From Dysgonomonas sp. HDW5A (GTDB lineage Bacteria > Bacteroidota > Bacteroidia > Bacteroidales > Dysgonomonadaceae): a DNA stretch of 64,000 nucleotides. The stretch lies in the NCBI RefSeq assembly GCF_011299555.1, contig NZ_CP049857.1, positions 3,534,001 to 3,598,000 on the forward strand. The letters run 5' to 3'. Position numbers and translations under genes: made by a program. The notes below the pieces were generated by a model that searched no databases, was not told the DNA's origin, and was given only the letters and a program-made list of their open reading frames with translations. The first letter of the stretch is position 1; each line of letters begins with the position of its first letter. This document shows positions 17,782-27,318 of the stretch, in pieces.

Positions 17782-18447
17782 TTACGATTTTTCTATTGAT
17801 TTTACACCGTTCTTCTTTAGATAATATTTGCACCATTGATTGATGCCACACTCATCACATTTAGGACTTCGAGCAGTGCATACGTATCTTCCGTGTAATA
17901 TAAGCCAATGATGTGCTATTGATAAAAGCTTGCTTGGAATATTTTTAACGAGCTCTCTTTCGGTATCCAATGGATTTTTGGAATTGTTAGTCAAGCCAAT
18001 TCTATTCGATACCCTGAATACATGTGTGTCTACTGCCATAGCAGGTTTATCGAAAGCTACTGAAAGCATTACATTGGCTGTTTTACGTCCAACCCCTGGT
18101 ATCGACTCCAGTTCTTTTAGAGTATTGGGTACTTCTCCTCCAAATTCAGTTATAAGCTTTTTCGCCATCCCCAGTAAATTTTTTGCTTTATTATTGGGGT
18201 ACGACACGCTCTTTATATATTCATAAATTTCCTCCTGAGAAGATTCTGCCATAACTTCAGGGGTAGGGAAGGCTTCAAATAACGCCGGAGTTATCATATT
18301 TATCCTTTTATCTGTGCATTGTGCTGAAAGAATAACAGCAATCATTAGTTGATAATGGTTATCGTAATGTAATTCGGTTTCTGCTACAGGCATATTCTTT
18401 TGAAACCATGCTATAATATTTTCGTATCTTTCTTTTTTAGTGATCAT
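17782..18447 (-). CDS. nth: Endonuclease III (DNA glycosylase/AP lyase)
   Basis: The 221-residue base-excision repair enzyme removes oxidised pyrimidines and cleaves at the abasic site. The helix-hairpin-helix [15 protein letters not shown] holds the catalytic Lys (about 122), and AVDTHVFRV the catalytic Asp (about 140). The C-terminal [4Fe-4S] motif C-x6-C-x2-C-x5-C is complete (CTARSPKCDECGINQWC). Length and motifs are normal. The gene converges on the GT4 gene with almost no spacer. Confidence 0.96.
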   Translation of the reverse strand: MITKKERYENIIAWFQKNMPVAETELHYDNHYQLMIAVILSAQCTDKRINMITPALFEAFPTPEVMAESSQEEIYEYIKSVSYPNNKAKNLLGMAKKLITEFGGEVPNTLKELESIPGVGRKTANVMLSVAFDKPAMAVDTHVFRVSNRIGLTNNSKNPLDTERELVKNIPSKLLSIAHHWLILHGRYVCTARSPKCDECGINQWCKYYLKKNGVKSIEKS

Positions 18448-18560
18448 TTCTTCTATGTTGTATTGTTAGTGTCATAAAATGTGTTTATCAGTTTTCTGAA
18501 ACCTTTATGACCATTTCTCCCACACAAAAATAATAAATATTCGCAAGACATTCTAAAACG

Positions 18561-18594
18561 AATAGAGGGTATCTATTTAGACACCCTCTATTTT
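18561..18594 (-). terminator. Hairpin terminator after ppiD
   Basis: AATAGAGGGT (18561-18570) pairs with ACCCTCTATT (18583-18592). It lies 26 bp past the ppiD stop and could act in both directions; the U-tract on the minus strand is weak. Confidence 0.65.
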
Positions 18595-18619
18595 ATATCG
18601 AAGTAGTATTATTCTTTAA

Positions 18620-20737
18620 TTAAAAGAATTTTACTCTGTTATCCACTACGTCCATTTTGTCTTTAAGTGCAGGCATTGCTTGAGACATTACTCTGTACAT
18701 ATTTTGACTGTTAGCAGTTTGTTTGAATGATGCTAGATTAAAGTCTTTACTTTGATCTACTTTGTTTACTACCGTTAAAGCTAGTACTCCATTTTCACCT
18801 TTAACAGGTCCATTGAGTTTATTAACTTCTCCTAGTTCCGAATATACATTCAGAGCATATTCTCTACCGATACCCAAGATATTAGGTGTATTGAATGTAA
18901 CAAACTTAACAGTATCAATTTTAGTACCTATAGCTTCAGCATATCCATTAAGTGACGATATGTTTTTAGCTTTAAGGTCAGCAATCATCTTTTCTGCTTT
19001 TTTATCCTTAACCAACTCAGCTTTTAATACATCTTTAACTTCAGATACAGGAAGGAAGCCTTGAGGTATTTTAGTGTCGATAAGAGCTATAATTTTATAA
19101 TCAGAAAGATCGAATTTCTTAACAGACCCTACTTTTTCATTAAATGCCCAAGTAATAACCTGACGTGATCCGTTTATTTGATTGATATTAGGGTATGATC
19201 CTGAAATAAGAGAGTTTGCTACAACATCGTATCCTTTTTCTTTTGCTGCTTTTACAAAATTTTCAGCATTTCCGTTTTGTGTAACGAACTGAGCCAACTC
19301 ATTATCTAAAGTTATTAGAGTTTGATCGCTTACCGATACCGGCATTTGAATCAAAGCTAACTTATATTTAGTTACAGGTTGAGTTCTTTCTTCAACTTGA
19401 AGAATTTGGATTTGTCCTTGCAGGTTTAATTTTGTGATTTCACCAACAGGTGCTTTGAAAGCAGCATCAACAAACTCTTTTCCAGCCGATGCTAGTTGAG
19501 ATTCGGTAACCCAGCCAATTTCTCCTCCATTTGATTGAGGGAATAATTCATTTGCTACAACGTCGAAAGCTTTTCCTTGTTTAATAACGCTGATGATACT
19601 ATCAGCTTTACTGTTTGCAGCTAATTTATCAGCTCCTTCGGGAACAAGAATCATTCTCAGTTTAACCGAATCGGCAGCAGCTGCACGGTCGATAAGTTTA
19701 TATATTCTGAATGCATCATTATCGCGTATTGGACCATAAATGTCGCCAATAGAAGCCGATTTAACGAATGTAGCTTCTTCTGCTGATAAATTCTTTTCAG
19801 AAAAGAATACATCTTGATAAGGAACTTCCGAATAGTCTGCAACAACCAGAGCCGGATTAGCAGCTTCTGCTAATTTTACACGAGCTGCAGCAGCCTCTTT
19901 TTCTACCTCTGCAAAATCGCTCTCACTTGGAACGATTTGTTTAGTAAAGTAAGAGATTTTTCTAAGCTCCTCTGCTGTTTTGAAATTATTCTTGCGATCA
20001 TTATATAATTTCTCTATTTCTTTATCTGTAACTGTTACAGTAGAATCGGGTATCGAAGAGTATCTCTCGATTACATATGCCATGTCTGAAGTCGATTTAG
20101 CTGCATCGCTATTTGCTTTGGCTTCTGCATCGTTTACTAAAATAGCGCTAGCTAAAAGAGTATTGTATTTTTCTTCAAGACGTTGGTATTTTACCATGTT
20201 TTGGATCGTTTCCCAAACAGACTTCAGATTTTCCAATTGAGCTTGTTGGTCTAGAGGAACGGTTTTAGCATCTGTGCTTACCAATGTTACAAATTGAGTA
20301 AGTGCTGCCTGACTGAATTGTCCTGTTTGAGGATCAACAAAAATTGGTATCTGACGCAATACAGGAGAAATATTTGCTCCGAATATTAAATCATGAAGTT
20401 CAGTTTCAGAAACATTTAACCCCAAAGTTTGTGTTTGTTCATTAAGCATCAGTTCTTTCACCATTTGCTCATATACAAATTCTCTGATTTGTGCATTGGT
20501 GTTTTCATCTAAGGAACTTTGTCCACTGATCAACTTTTGGAAGTTTTCGAATTCTGTAACTCTTTTGTGATAATCTCCGGTTGAAACAACCTCTCCATCT
20601 ACAGTGAAAGCCTTATCTCTCTGTCTATTGATAAATGAAGTCAATTCATTCCATGGAAAAATAAAAGCCAACAGTGCAACGGCTATTACCCCGATAAGCA
20701 ATCCGGCTTTATTTCTAATTTTCTGTAATGCAGCCAT
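18620..20737 (-). CDS. ppiD: Membrane-anchored SurA/PpiD-type peptidyl-prolyl isomerase
   Basis: The 705-residue periplasmic folding factor has one N-terminal membrane anchor (GLLIGVIAVALLAFIFPW, about residues 13-30), then a SurA-N-like chaperone region, and a parvulin domain around residues 355-450 (LRMILVPEG and NGGEIGWVTESQL). It helps outer-membrane proteins fold after export. The protein ends in MDVVDNRVKFF with no extra domain. It lies downstream of lptC in the same direction, with a 236-bp gap that holds a hairpin, in an envelope-biogenesis neighbourhood. Confidence 0.92.
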   Translation of the reverse strand: MAALQKIRNKAGLLIGVIAVALLAFIFPWNELTSFINRQRDKAFTVDGEVVSTGDYHKRVTEFENFQKLISGQSSLDENTNAQIREFVYEQMVKELMLNEQTQTLGLNVSETELHDLIFGANISPVLRQIPIFVDPQTGQFSQAALTQFVTLVSTDAKTVPLDQQAQLENLKSVWETIQNMVKYQRLEEKYNTLLASAILVNDAEAKANSDAAKSTSDMAYVIERYSSIPDSTVTVTDKEIEKLYNDRKNNFKTAEELRKISYFTKQIVPSESDFAEVEKEAAAARVKLAEAANPALVVADYSEVPYQDVFFSEKNLSAEEATFVKSASIGDIYGPIRDNDAFRIYKLIDRAAAADSVKLRMILVPEGADKLAANSKADSIISVIKQGKAFDVVANELFPQSNGGEIGWVTESQLASAGKEFVDAAFKAPVGEITKLNLQGQIQILQVEERTQPVTKYKLALIQMPVSVSDQTLITLDNELAQFVTQNGNAENFVKAAKEKGYDVVANSLISGSYPNINQINGSRQVITWAFNEKVGSVKKFDLSDYKIIALIDTKIPQGFLPVSEVKDVLKAELVKDKKAEKMIADLKAKNISSLNGYAEAIGTKIDTVKFVTFNTPNILGIGREYALNVYSELGEVNKLNGPVKGENGVLALTVVNKVDQSKDFNLASFKQTANSQNMYRVMSQAMPALKDKMDVVDNRVKFF

Positions 20738-20926
20738 TTAAAGGAACTATTAAATTTTTATTATTATTGTTATTTATTTTTTTAAATAATTTTAGCGAGC
20801 GAAGATAGTAATTTTAGCTTGAAAATCAGTTTAAATAGCAAAAAATATGAGCCTTTATGAGGCTTGGATTGATATTTGTCATTTTGTACTGTTTATTAAG
20901 ATTTAAGTATTGTCTAATTTCCCATG

Positions 20927-20963
20927 TTGTACTTTAATGAATATTATGTTTATTAAAGTACAA
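20927..20963. repeat. 12-bp inverted repeat between lptC and ppiD
   Basis: TTGTACTTTAAT (20927-20938) and ATTAAAGTACAA (20952-20963) are perfect reverse complements around a 13-nt loop, 11 bp past the lptC stop. No U-tract follows, so it is more likely an mRNA-stabilising or weak termination hairpin. Confidence 0.6.
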
Positions 20964-20973
20964 TAGAGTTGTA

Positions 20974-21588
20974 TTAGTTTTGAGGTTCTGTATTTTGTTT
21001 ATCCTCAAAATAAATATCAGTATCATGAGGTCTGAATATTCTATATTGAGTCATATTCAGATTAGACTCGAATCCAATACCTTTTAGCATTAGCTTTTCT
21101 GGCCTTTTTATTTCAATATACTTGTCTGAATAAAATTTTTGTTCTTTCTCATCCCAAAAAAGCTCATCTGTACTGAATGTTTCACCTTGAATGTTTTCAA
21201 TAAAAACATTGCCTTTGAGTCTCCAAAGTTTTCGCAATGTAAAATTCCATGCCGTATCGGCTATTAAACTCGTTTGTTTCTGGAAAGAAGTGTCGAATTG
21301 TTCTACATAGATTCCTTCCGGAAAATACCAGTGAGGATCTTTTGCATTTTCAAAGAACTCCCAATCTTTAGTAATCAGTTTGTATTTTATCAATCCCGAA
21401 TCAGAGATAAGCATCGTAACACTATCGTCACGCATGCTAGGCATAGTTTCATTATCTAAAGGAGCATTTACATACTCTTTTTTGTCACTGCCACATGATA
21501 TTAATAAACAAAGAATTAGGATACCTAGTGGCAGTATCCTAATACTTTGTTTATACTTTTTGATAAAATTCGGTTTGTTTGTGAGCAT
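20974..21588 (-). CDS. lptC: LPS-export periplasmic protein LptC
   Basis: The 204-residue protein has a lipoprotein-like signal ending LLISCGSD (Cys about 32), where E. coli LptC has a plain membrane helix. The mature domain has LptC text: MLISDSGLIKYKLITKDWEF, YFPEGIYVEQFD, ADTAWNFTLRKLWRLKGNV and TDELFWDEKEQKFYSDKYIEIKRP. LptC passes lipopolysaccharide from the LptBFG transporter to LptA across the periplasm. The outer-membrane barrel gene lies 77 bp upstream in the same direction, so co-transcription is likely. A broken copy of the 13-nt palindrome (AGGTCTTAGGTCT, from 21603) lies in that gap. Confidence 0.9.
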   Translation of the reverse strand: MLTNKPNFIKKYKQSIRILPLGILILCLLISCGSDKKEYVNAPLDNETMPSMRDDSVTMLISDSGLIKYKLITKDWEFFENAKDPHWYFPEGIYVEQFDTSFQKQTSLIADTAWNFTLRKLWRLKGNVFIENIQGETFSTDELFWDEKEQKFYSDKYIEIKRPEKLMLKGIGFESNLNMTQYRIFRPHDTDIYFEDKQNTEPQN

Positions 21589-21665
21589 TTTTACAAATAC
21601 TGAGGTCTTAGGTCTGTTTAATATTTTATACCCTTAAATAATATTATATTGAAACAATACTTATT

Positions 21666-22973
21666 TTATCTAAGTTTATTTTTCATAAACCACAATTCAT
21701 TGATGCAAACGCCTACTGATATTCCAAAATATTGTTCTCTTATCAGGTTTGTTTTATTTGGATTTAGGCTTCTGTACTCAAAGTTTATATTGATGTATGA
21801 GGTTCTTCCCGAGTATACTACATCGCGTATTGGAAGACCAACACCTAGGGTTGCACCATATTCTTTATAACCTGAAATTTCGCCCAGATCATTTTGAACA
21901 TTAACATAAGAGTTACTATAGTTTAGACCACCTCTGAATTTTACCCTTTTAATGAAGGCTCTGTCTCTGGGGTCTATAGTATATTCAATTCCGGTGTTGA
22001 AGCGCCATACATTATTGAAGCGGTCATCTTTATTCATACCATCATCCATATGCTCAGAATAACGCACATTGGACCAGTTTTGATATGTTACGTCAGCACC
22101 AACAGTAAGGCGTCTGTCGTGATTCCATGTAAAACCTAATCCGTATGTACTAGGTAAATCTGCATGAGCATCGCTGCCGGTAAATTGTGTTGTGTCTCCG
22201 GAAATAACTGTTCCACTAGAGTTTATGTCATTTTTGATTCTTTCAATTTTACCAGTTCTACTCACTTTCGGTGAAAATACAGCACCTAGTACTAAGTGAT
22301 CTTTAGCATTTAGAGGTAAAATATATTGTGCTCCCAAATCAAATTTGAGAGAGTTCATCGTTAACTTATTTAATGCGTATTCTGTATTGGCAGAAGGTAT
22401 ACTTGTAATTGATATATTCCGTGTGTATTTTGTGTTTCCGAAAAGAAAAGAAACATTACCTCCGACCGATAAATTTTTGATTGGTTCATATGCTAAACCT
22501 AAATAGACTTGGCTAAAATTGCCCGAGCCCGTGAATGTTCTTGTAGTAGATAGATTGTTAGTTGTTTCTTGTGTACCAAATTGATATCCGACCGAAGAGA
22601 AAGGAAGTACTCCGAAACTCATACCTAATTTCTTGGCAACGCGAAACTGCATGGCAATATAATCTAAGCCGCCATTATTATCTGTTTGAGTATTATTACC
22701 TTCGGTAAAACGTGATTTGACATACGAAACGCCCATGTCATATATAAAGGTCAGAGAATCTGTACTTGTATAAGATGCAGGATTACCAGGATTAGCATCT
22801 AAGCCTCTTACCCCATAAGTTATCCCTCCCATCGCTCTTGATACTCCTATGGACTGGTTATTAAGCACTCCATAACCATATCTGCTATATGGTGAGTCTG
22901 TATTTTGTCCCACTACGGGAATAAGGAAAGCGACAAGACTTGCCGTAAGCAATAATTTTTTATATCCCTGCAT
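21666..22973 (-). CDS. FadL/OMPP1-like outer-membrane beta-barrel protein
   Basis: From the ATG at 22971-22973 it is 435 residues with a signal peptide (KLLLTASLVAFLIPVVGQ). The mature N-terminus NTDSPYSRYGYGVLNNQSIGVSRAMGGITYGV, followed by NPGNPASYTS, is typical of Bacteroidota proteins related to FadL transporters and PorV/PorP-like barrels. Many predicted beta-strands follow (for example SVGGNVSFLFGNTKY) and the end is FGISVGVCINELWFMKNKLR. It is probably a channel or assembly factor for a hydrophobic ligand; substrate unknown. Next to lptC and ppiD, it belongs to the envelope-biogenesis group. A start 5 codons upstream is possible. Confidence 0.8.
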   Translation of the reverse strand: MQGYKKLLLTASLVAFLIPVVGQNTDSPYSRYGYGVLNNQSIGVSRAMGGITYGVRGLDANPGNPASYTSTDSLTFIYDMGVSYVKSRFTEGNNTQTDNNGGLDYIAMQFRVAKKLGMSFGVLPFSSVGYQFGTQETTNNLSTTRTFTGSGNFSQVYLGLAYEPIKNLSVGGNVSFLFGNTKYTRNISITSIPSANTEYALNKLTMNSLKFDLGAQYILPLNAKDHLVLGAVFSPKVSRTGKIERIKNDINSSGTVISGDTTQFTGSDAHADLPSTYGLGFTWNHDRRLTVGADVTYQNWSNVRYSEHMDDGMNKDDRFNNVWRFNTGIEYTIDPRDRAFIKRVKFRGGLNYSNSYVNVQNDLGEISGYKEYGATLGVGLPIRDVVYSGRTSYININFEYRSLNPNKTNLIREQYFGISVGVCINELWFMKNKLR

Positions 22974-23021
22974 TATGTAAATATTCAAAAATAAACTTTT
23001 GTTCTTTCATTTTTAGTTCTG

Positions 23022-23029
23022 CAAATGTA
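23022..23029 (-). promoter_or_regulatory. -7 box for the barrel-lptC unit
   Basis: TACATTTG on the minus strand fits TAnnTTTG and would start a leader of about 40 nt for the outer-membrane barrel gene. No -33 TTTG is seen. Confidence 0.4.
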
Positions 23030-23216
23030 TTATTTTTTAGTTGAGAATTTTATGTCTTTGTTGGCTCTACCCTCATTTTATTGCAAAATTTGCATATCTT
23101 AACTTTAAAGTATTGACTTGGACTTCGCTTTCAAAAATTGTTATACATATTTATAGATTTTATTTTTTAATAAAATCATTTTTTTTACTTGATAAATGAA
23201 TCTGATTGTATTTTAG

Positions 23217-23224
23217 TATCTTTG
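23217..23224 (+). promoter_or_regulatory. -7 box for the exosortase gene
   Basis: TATCTTTG matches TAnnTTTG; transcription near 23231 puts the ATG at 23246 at +15 and excludes the more upstream TTG at 23189. The -33 element is degenerate. Confidence 0.5.
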
Positions 23225-23245
23225 CCCCTTGGATATATGATATAT

Positions 23246-23947
23246 ATGAGTAAGACAGTTGATTTAGTAAAAACAAAGTTTCACGATTTTTTTAAACTCG
23301 TAGAACCGATAAAAGATATTGCTTATTTTCTCTTCCTCTTTCTTTTTTTTGAATTAATATGGAAGCTTTCTGTACACGAAGCTAACGATGGAGAACAACT
23401 GATTGTACTAGGAAAGGATGTAACAGACTATATATATCCCATTTGCTTATGGACTGCACAATTTACTCACTATATTATCCACAATATCTTTGGTTTTAGT
23501 AATTTTAAAATAGATGATCTGCTTATCTATTTTGATAATTCTCTAAAAATGAAAATTATATGGGGATGTACAGGAGTTAAGCAAATCTTATTATTTACTT
23601 TTATTTTAATTTGTTATAAAGGTCCTCCCAAGAAAAAACTGGTATTTATACCAGTATCTATATTACTTCTTTTTATTGTAAATATTCTCAGGCTTATAAT
23701 CTCTGCTTTTCTTATTAAGGGAGGTTTTCCTGATTGGTTTATTCCTGTAAATGAAAGCCTTAATCATCTCAAATGGGATGGTTCCCCTCAGACTTACTGG
23801 CAATTTTATAAAGATTGGTACTATTTCTTTCATGATGGTTTTTTTAAATGGGTATATTACGATGGTGTAATGTTTTTGTTATGGTTGTTGTGGCAAGAGA
23901 AATTTAATTTGCCTTATCAACGTCATAAAAACAGTGTTAATACTTAA
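23246..23947 (+). CDS. Exosortase/archaeosortase-family integral membrane protein
   Basis: The 233-residue protein has about six membrane segments and the three catalytic positions of the exosortase/archaeosortase superfamily: Cys in WGCTGVKQILLFTF, Arg in VNILRLIISAFLI, and His in YYFFHDGFFKWVYYDGVMFLLWLLW. Known members are transpeptidase-like enzymes that recognise a C-terminal signal (PEP-CTERM and relatives) and cleave it, coupling the substrate to a glycan or lipid. No substrate or polysaccharide cluster is visible in the window, and the neighbours are unrelated. The superfamily is well supported, the subfamily is not. Start chosen from the promoter position; a TTG start at 23189 would overlap that promoter. 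Confidence 0.85.
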   Translation: MSKTVDLVKTKFHDFFKLVEPIKDIAYFLFLFLFFELIWKLSVHEANDGEQLIVLGKDVTDYIYPICLWTAQFTHYIIHNIFGFSNFKIDDLLIYFDNSLKMKIIWGCTGVKQILLFTFILICYKGPPKKKLVFIPVSILLLFIVNILRLIISAFLIKGGFPDWFIPVNESLNHLKWDGSPQTYWQFYKDWYYFFHDGFFKWVYYDGVMFLLWLLWQEKFNLPYQRHKNSVNT

Positions 23948-24065
23948 ATCTTCATTTTTCTTTTTGCTTCTTTAATTCAAAATAACATATTATAAAACAT
24001 GTTTTAGCCATCTGTGATTCTTTAGATGATTGAAAATGAGTATATTGATTTTTGTTTGCTTCGTA

Positions 24066-24079
24066 TGTGTTCGCACACA
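24066..24079. promoter_or_regulatory. Operator-like palindrome O1 (LacI type)
   Basis: TGTGTTCGCACACA, a 14-bp dyad with a central CG as is usual for LacI-family operators. It lies just upstream of the -33 box of the lacI-type gene. Confidence 0.6.
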
Positions 24080-24082
24080 TGT

Positions 24083-24113
24083 GTTGTGCTTTTAAAAATC
24101 TATTGTATATTTG
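24083..24113 (+). promoter_or_regulatory. Promoter of the hexuronate regulator and operon
   Basis: GTTG at 24083-24086 (one mismatch to TTTG), a 19-bp spacer and TATATTTG at 24106-24113. The predicted start near 24120 falls between the two operator-like dyads. Confidence 0.7.
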
Positions 24114-24144
24114 CTAAGAACCTTTAATTATTTAAAAACAATTC

Positions 24145-24158
24145 TGTGTCCGTGCACA
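24145..24158. promoter_or_regulatory. Operator-like palindrome O2 (LacI type)
   Basis: TGTGTCCGTGCACA has the same length and outer arms as O1, 79 bp from it centre to centre. It is downstream of the predicted transcription start, so a repressor bound there would block elongation or form a loop with O1. Confidence 0.6.
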
Positions 24159-24189
24159 AGAATTTTTAGATTAGCTTATATCTAATACT

Positions 24190-25263
24190 ATGGAAGACAA
24201 GTCTATTATACGTATTGTCGATATTGCGAGATTAGCAGGGGTATCGGTTGGTACTGTTGATCGTGTTTTGCATAATCGAGGACGTGTATCCGAAGAAAAA
24301 AGAACCCAAATAGAGAAAGTCCTTAAAGAGATTAACTATGAACCAAACATGGTCGCTCGATTTTTGGCATCAAAAAAAGACTACACGTTTGCTGTTCTCA
24401 TTCCATCTTTTACTAAAGGAGAATATTGGGAGCTGGTAACTAATGGAATAGACAAGGCCACTGCTGAATTAAAAAACTTTAATGTTGCAGTCGAATACTT
24501 TTTCTTTGATCAACAAGATGAATCTTCCTTTAATAAAACTGTTCAGGCTCTCGATCAGCGAGAGTTTGCAGGAGTTGTTATTGCTACTATTTTTGGTGAT
24601 AGTGTAATTAAACTCTCCCGAAAACTCGAAGAAAAAGAAGCTCCCTATATTTATATTGATTCGGATATCCCCAATCAGCACAATCTGGCTTATTTTGGAG
24701 CCGACTCACATATGAGTGGCATTATAGCTGCTAAATTGATGATGAGAGAAATCGGAAAATCAGGAGATATTATAATCGGGAAAATTAAATATAAAGGAAC
24801 CAGTAATTCTGTTCAGATGGAGACTAGGGAACAAGGGTTTACAGATTACCTGAATCAAAATGAGTTTTTGGGGCAGATTCATTATTTGGAAATTGATTCG
24901 GAATACTCCGAAAGTGTTTTACAAAGATTGAAAGATATCAGAGCTAATGTTGGTGATGAAGTAGGAGCGATTGTCTTTAATTCTCGAATATATGAATTGG
25001 TTGATCTTTTCAAAAAACACGGTTGTGGGGATAAAGTATTTAAACTGATAGGTTATGATTCTATCGAAAAGAATGTAGAAGCCCTTAAAAATGATCAGGT
25101 TTTGTTTCTTATATCTCAACGCTCCATGCAACAAGGGTATGACGCCATAAAGTCGTTAAGTAACTACTTATTATTCAGTAAAAGTATCAATAAGACTAAT
25201 TTTATGCCTATTGATATTTTAATGAAGGAGAATATTGAATATTACAAAAACTATAAATTATAA
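24190..25263 (+). CDS. LacI-family transcriptional regulator of the hexuronate operon
   Basis: The 357-residue protein has an N-terminal helix-turn-helix with the LacI hinge pattern (IVDIARLAGVSVGTVDRVLHNRGRVSEEKRTQIEKVLKEINYEPNMVAR split over residues 8-55) and a periplasmic-binding-protein-like effector domain (FAVLIPSFTKGEYWELV onward). It probably senses a hexuronate intermediate such as fructuronate, mannonate or 2-keto-3-deoxygluconate (inference from the operon). Its stop lies 4 bp before the next ATG, so regulator and enzymes share a transcript, and the two dyads in its own promoter suggest autoregulation of the whole operon. Confidence 0.92.
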   Translation: MEDKSIIRIVDIARLAGVSVGTVDRVLHNRGRVSEEKRTQIEKVLKEINYEPNMVARFLASKKDYTFAVLIPSFTKGEYWELVTNGIDKATAELKNFNVAVEYFFFDQQDESSFNKTVQALDQREFAGVVIATIFGDSVIKLSRKLEEKEAPYIYIDSDIPNQHNLAYFGADSHMSGIIAAKLMMREIGKSGDIIIGKIKYKGTSNSVQMETREQGFTDYLNQNEFLGQIHYLEIDSEYSESVLQRLKDIRANVGDEVGAIVFNSRIYELVDLFKKHGCGDKVFKLIGYDSIEKNVEALKNDQVLFLISQRSMQQGYDAIKSLSNYLLFSKSINKTNFMPIDILMKENIEYYKNYKL

Positions 25264-25267
25264 TACT

Positions 25268-26083
25268 ATGAAAAACAACTTGTTTTGTATCGAAAACAAA
25301 GTAATTGTTATCACAGGCGGATGTGGTGTATTAGGTTCGGACATGGCTCAGTATTTAGCTAATCAAGGAGCTAAAGTCGTGATTTTAGATAGAGTAAAAG
25401 ATAAAGGAGAGGAACTTGTTGCTAAAATAAAAAGCCAAGGAAACGAAGCCTTATTTCTTTCTACAGATGTATTAAATAAGCAGGTTTTAGAACAAAATAG
25501 AGATGAAATAATTAAAGCTTACGGTCGTATCGATGTTTTGGTGAATGCCGCAGGTGGTAATATGCCGGGTGCAACAATAGCACCGGATAAAACAGTATTT
25601 GATCTTGAAATAGATGATTTCAAAAAGGTTGTTGATCTGAATTTATTCGGGACAGCAATTCCTACTATGGTTTTTGCGAAAGCAATGGTTGATAATGGTG
25701 CAGGTAATATTATAAATATTGCTTCGGAATCGGCATTACGCCCATTAACCCGTGTTGTCGGTTATGGTGCAGCTAAAGCTGCTGTGGCAAATTTTACTAA
25801 ATATATGGCCGGAGAATTAGCTCTTAAATTCGGAGAAAAATTCCGTGTAAATGCATTAGCACCGGGATTTTTTATTACAGAACAAAATAGAACATTATTA
25901 ACTAATCCTGACGGTTCGTATACGGATCGTGCTAAAACAATATTGGCTCATACACCATTTAATCGTTTTGGCGAAGCTGACGAATTATTGGGATCATTGC
26001 ACTATTTGATTAGTGATGCTTCGAAATTTGTATCAGGTACTATTCTTGTTATTGACGGAGGCTTTGACGCTTTCTCTATTTGA
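25268..26083 (+). CDS. uxuB: SDR-family D-mannonate oxidoreductase (fructuronate reductase)
   Basis: The 271-residue short-chain dehydrogenase has the NAD-binding motif [16 protein letters not shown] near residue 18, the NNAG-like [10 protein letters not shown] and the catalytic [16 protein letters not shown] (Tyr and Lys spaced four residues). Next to uxuA it most likely interconverts D-fructuronate and D-mannonate, as the SDR-type enzyme does in Bacillus; the E. coli UxuB is an unrelated long-chain type. The ATG at 25268 gives the normal N-terminus; an in-frame start inside lacI (25235) is less likely. Assignment is by context, so another sugar-acid substrate is possible. Confidence 0.8.
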   Translation: MKNNLFCIENKVIVITGGCGVLGSDMAQYLANQGAKVVILDRVKDKGEELVAKIKSQGNEALFLSTDVLNKQVLEQNRDEIIKAYGRIDVLVNAAGGNMPGATIAPDKTVFDLEIDDFKKVVDLNLFGTAIPTMVFAKAMVDNGAGNIINIASESALRPLTRVVGYGAAKAAVANFTKYMAGELALKFGEKFRVNALAPGFFITEQNRTLLTNPDGSYTDRAKTILAHTPFNRFGEADELLGSLHYLISDASKFVSGTILVIDGGFDAFSI

Positions 26084-26109
26084 TAATAATAACACATAAC
26101 ATAAATAAT

Positions 26110-27285
26110 ATGATATTAAGTGAACAAACATGGCGTTGGTACGGTCCTAATGATCCTGTATCATTGGCTGATATCCGACAAGCTGGAGCAACAGGTATTG
26201 TAACAGCTCTTCATCATATAAAAAACGGTGAGGTTTGGACTGTTGAAGAAATTGAAAAACGCAAACAAATAATAGAATCGGCAGGGCTAACATGGTCTGT
26301 TGTCGAAAGTATTCCTGTACATGAATTCATCAAAACACAGGAAGGAAACTACAAACAATATATTGAAAATTATAAAGAGAGCATTCGTAATCTGGCTAAG
26401 TGTGGGGTAATGATTGTTACATATAACTTTATGCCTGTATTGGATTGGACTCGTACGGATTTAGCATTTACTGTTGCCGATGGTTCTAAAGCTCTTCGCT
26501 TCGAAAGAGCCGCTTTCTTAGCTTTTGACTTGTGTATTCTGAAACGTCCCGGAGCAGAAAAAGAATACAGTGCTGCGGATATTGCAAAGGCAAAAGCTAA
26601 ATTCGAAAGTATGACACAAGCTGAGAAGGATTTGCTTGTTCGCAATATGATCGCAGGGTTACCCGGTGCAGAAGAAAGTTTTACTCTTGAAGAGTTTCAA
26701 GTACAATTAGATAGATATGAGGGTATAGATGAGGATAGACTTCGCTCAAATCTGATAGATTTTTTAAAAGAAATAGCACCTGTAGCAGATGAAGTAGGAG
26801 TGAAGTTGGCAATACATCCCGATGATCCTCCCTACGCAATATTAGGTTTACCCCGTGTTTTAAGTACAGAACAAGATTTTTTGAAATTGATAGAGGCTGT
26901 ACCAAATAAATCGAATGGACTTTGCTTTTGTACAGGATCGTTTGGTGTGAGAGCGGATAATGACCTTCCTAAAATGATTGTAAATCTTGGTGATAGAGTG
27001 AATTTTATTCACTTGAGAGCTACGCAACGAGATGCAGAGGGTAACTTCTATGAAGCTAATCATCTTGAAGGTGATGTTGATATGTATTCTGTAATGAGAG
27101 GTTTATTGGAAATACAGCAAAAACGAAAGATTTCAATCCCTTTCCGTCCCGATCATGGACATCAAATGATTGATGATTTGAATAAGAAAACAAATCCCGG
27201 ATATTCTTGTATCGGTCGATTGAGAGGTCTAGCTGAATTGAGAGGTCTTGAAATGGGGATTGCTAAAACTCTATATGCAAATTAA
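26110..27285 (+). CDS. uxuA: Mannonate dehydratase
   Basis: The 391-residue TIM-barrel enzyme dehydrates D-mannonate to 2-keto-3-deoxygluconate. Family text includes [19 protein letters not shown] at the start, [55 protein letters not shown] and [13 protein letters not shown], which supply the metal-binding His and Cys. The start at 26110 removes ten non-conserved residues of the longer frame. It is the second step of the glucuronate branch and sits between the oxidoreductase and kdgK with short gaps (26 and 33 bp). Its codon use is ordinary for this genome, in contrast to kdgK directly after it. Confidence 0.96.
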   Translation: MILSEQTWRWYGPNDPVSLADIRQAGATGIVTALHHIKNGEVWTVEEIEKRKQIIESAGLTWSVVESIPVHEFIKTQEGNYKQYIENYKESIRNLAKCGVMIVTYNFMPVLDWTRTDLAFTVADGSKALRFERAAFLAFDLCILKRPGAEKEYSAADIAKAKAKFESMTQAEKDLLVRNMIAGLPGAEESFTLEEFQVQLDRYEGIDEDRLRSNLIDFLKEIAPVADEVGVKLAIHPDDPPYAILGLPRVLSTEQDFLKLIEAVPNKSNGLCFCTGSFGVRADNDLPKMIVNLGDRVNFIHLRATQRDAEGNFYEANHLEGDVDMYSVMRGLLEIQQKRKISIPFRPDHGHQMIDDLNKKTNPGYSCIGRLRGLAELRGLEMGIAKTLYAN

Positions 27286-27318
27286 TCATTAACTAATTTC
27301 TAATACACATCCCACGCT

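Noticed and set aside
21603-21615. AGGTCTTAGGTCT before lptC as a hairpin copy
   Set aside because: The second half is a direct, not inverted, repeat, so no hairpin forms; at best a decayed relic.
23189-23245. Longer exosortase frame starting at TTG 23189
   Set aside because: It would place the start codon upstream of, and overlapping, the -7 box TATCTTTG; the ATG at 23246 gives a normal N-terminus.
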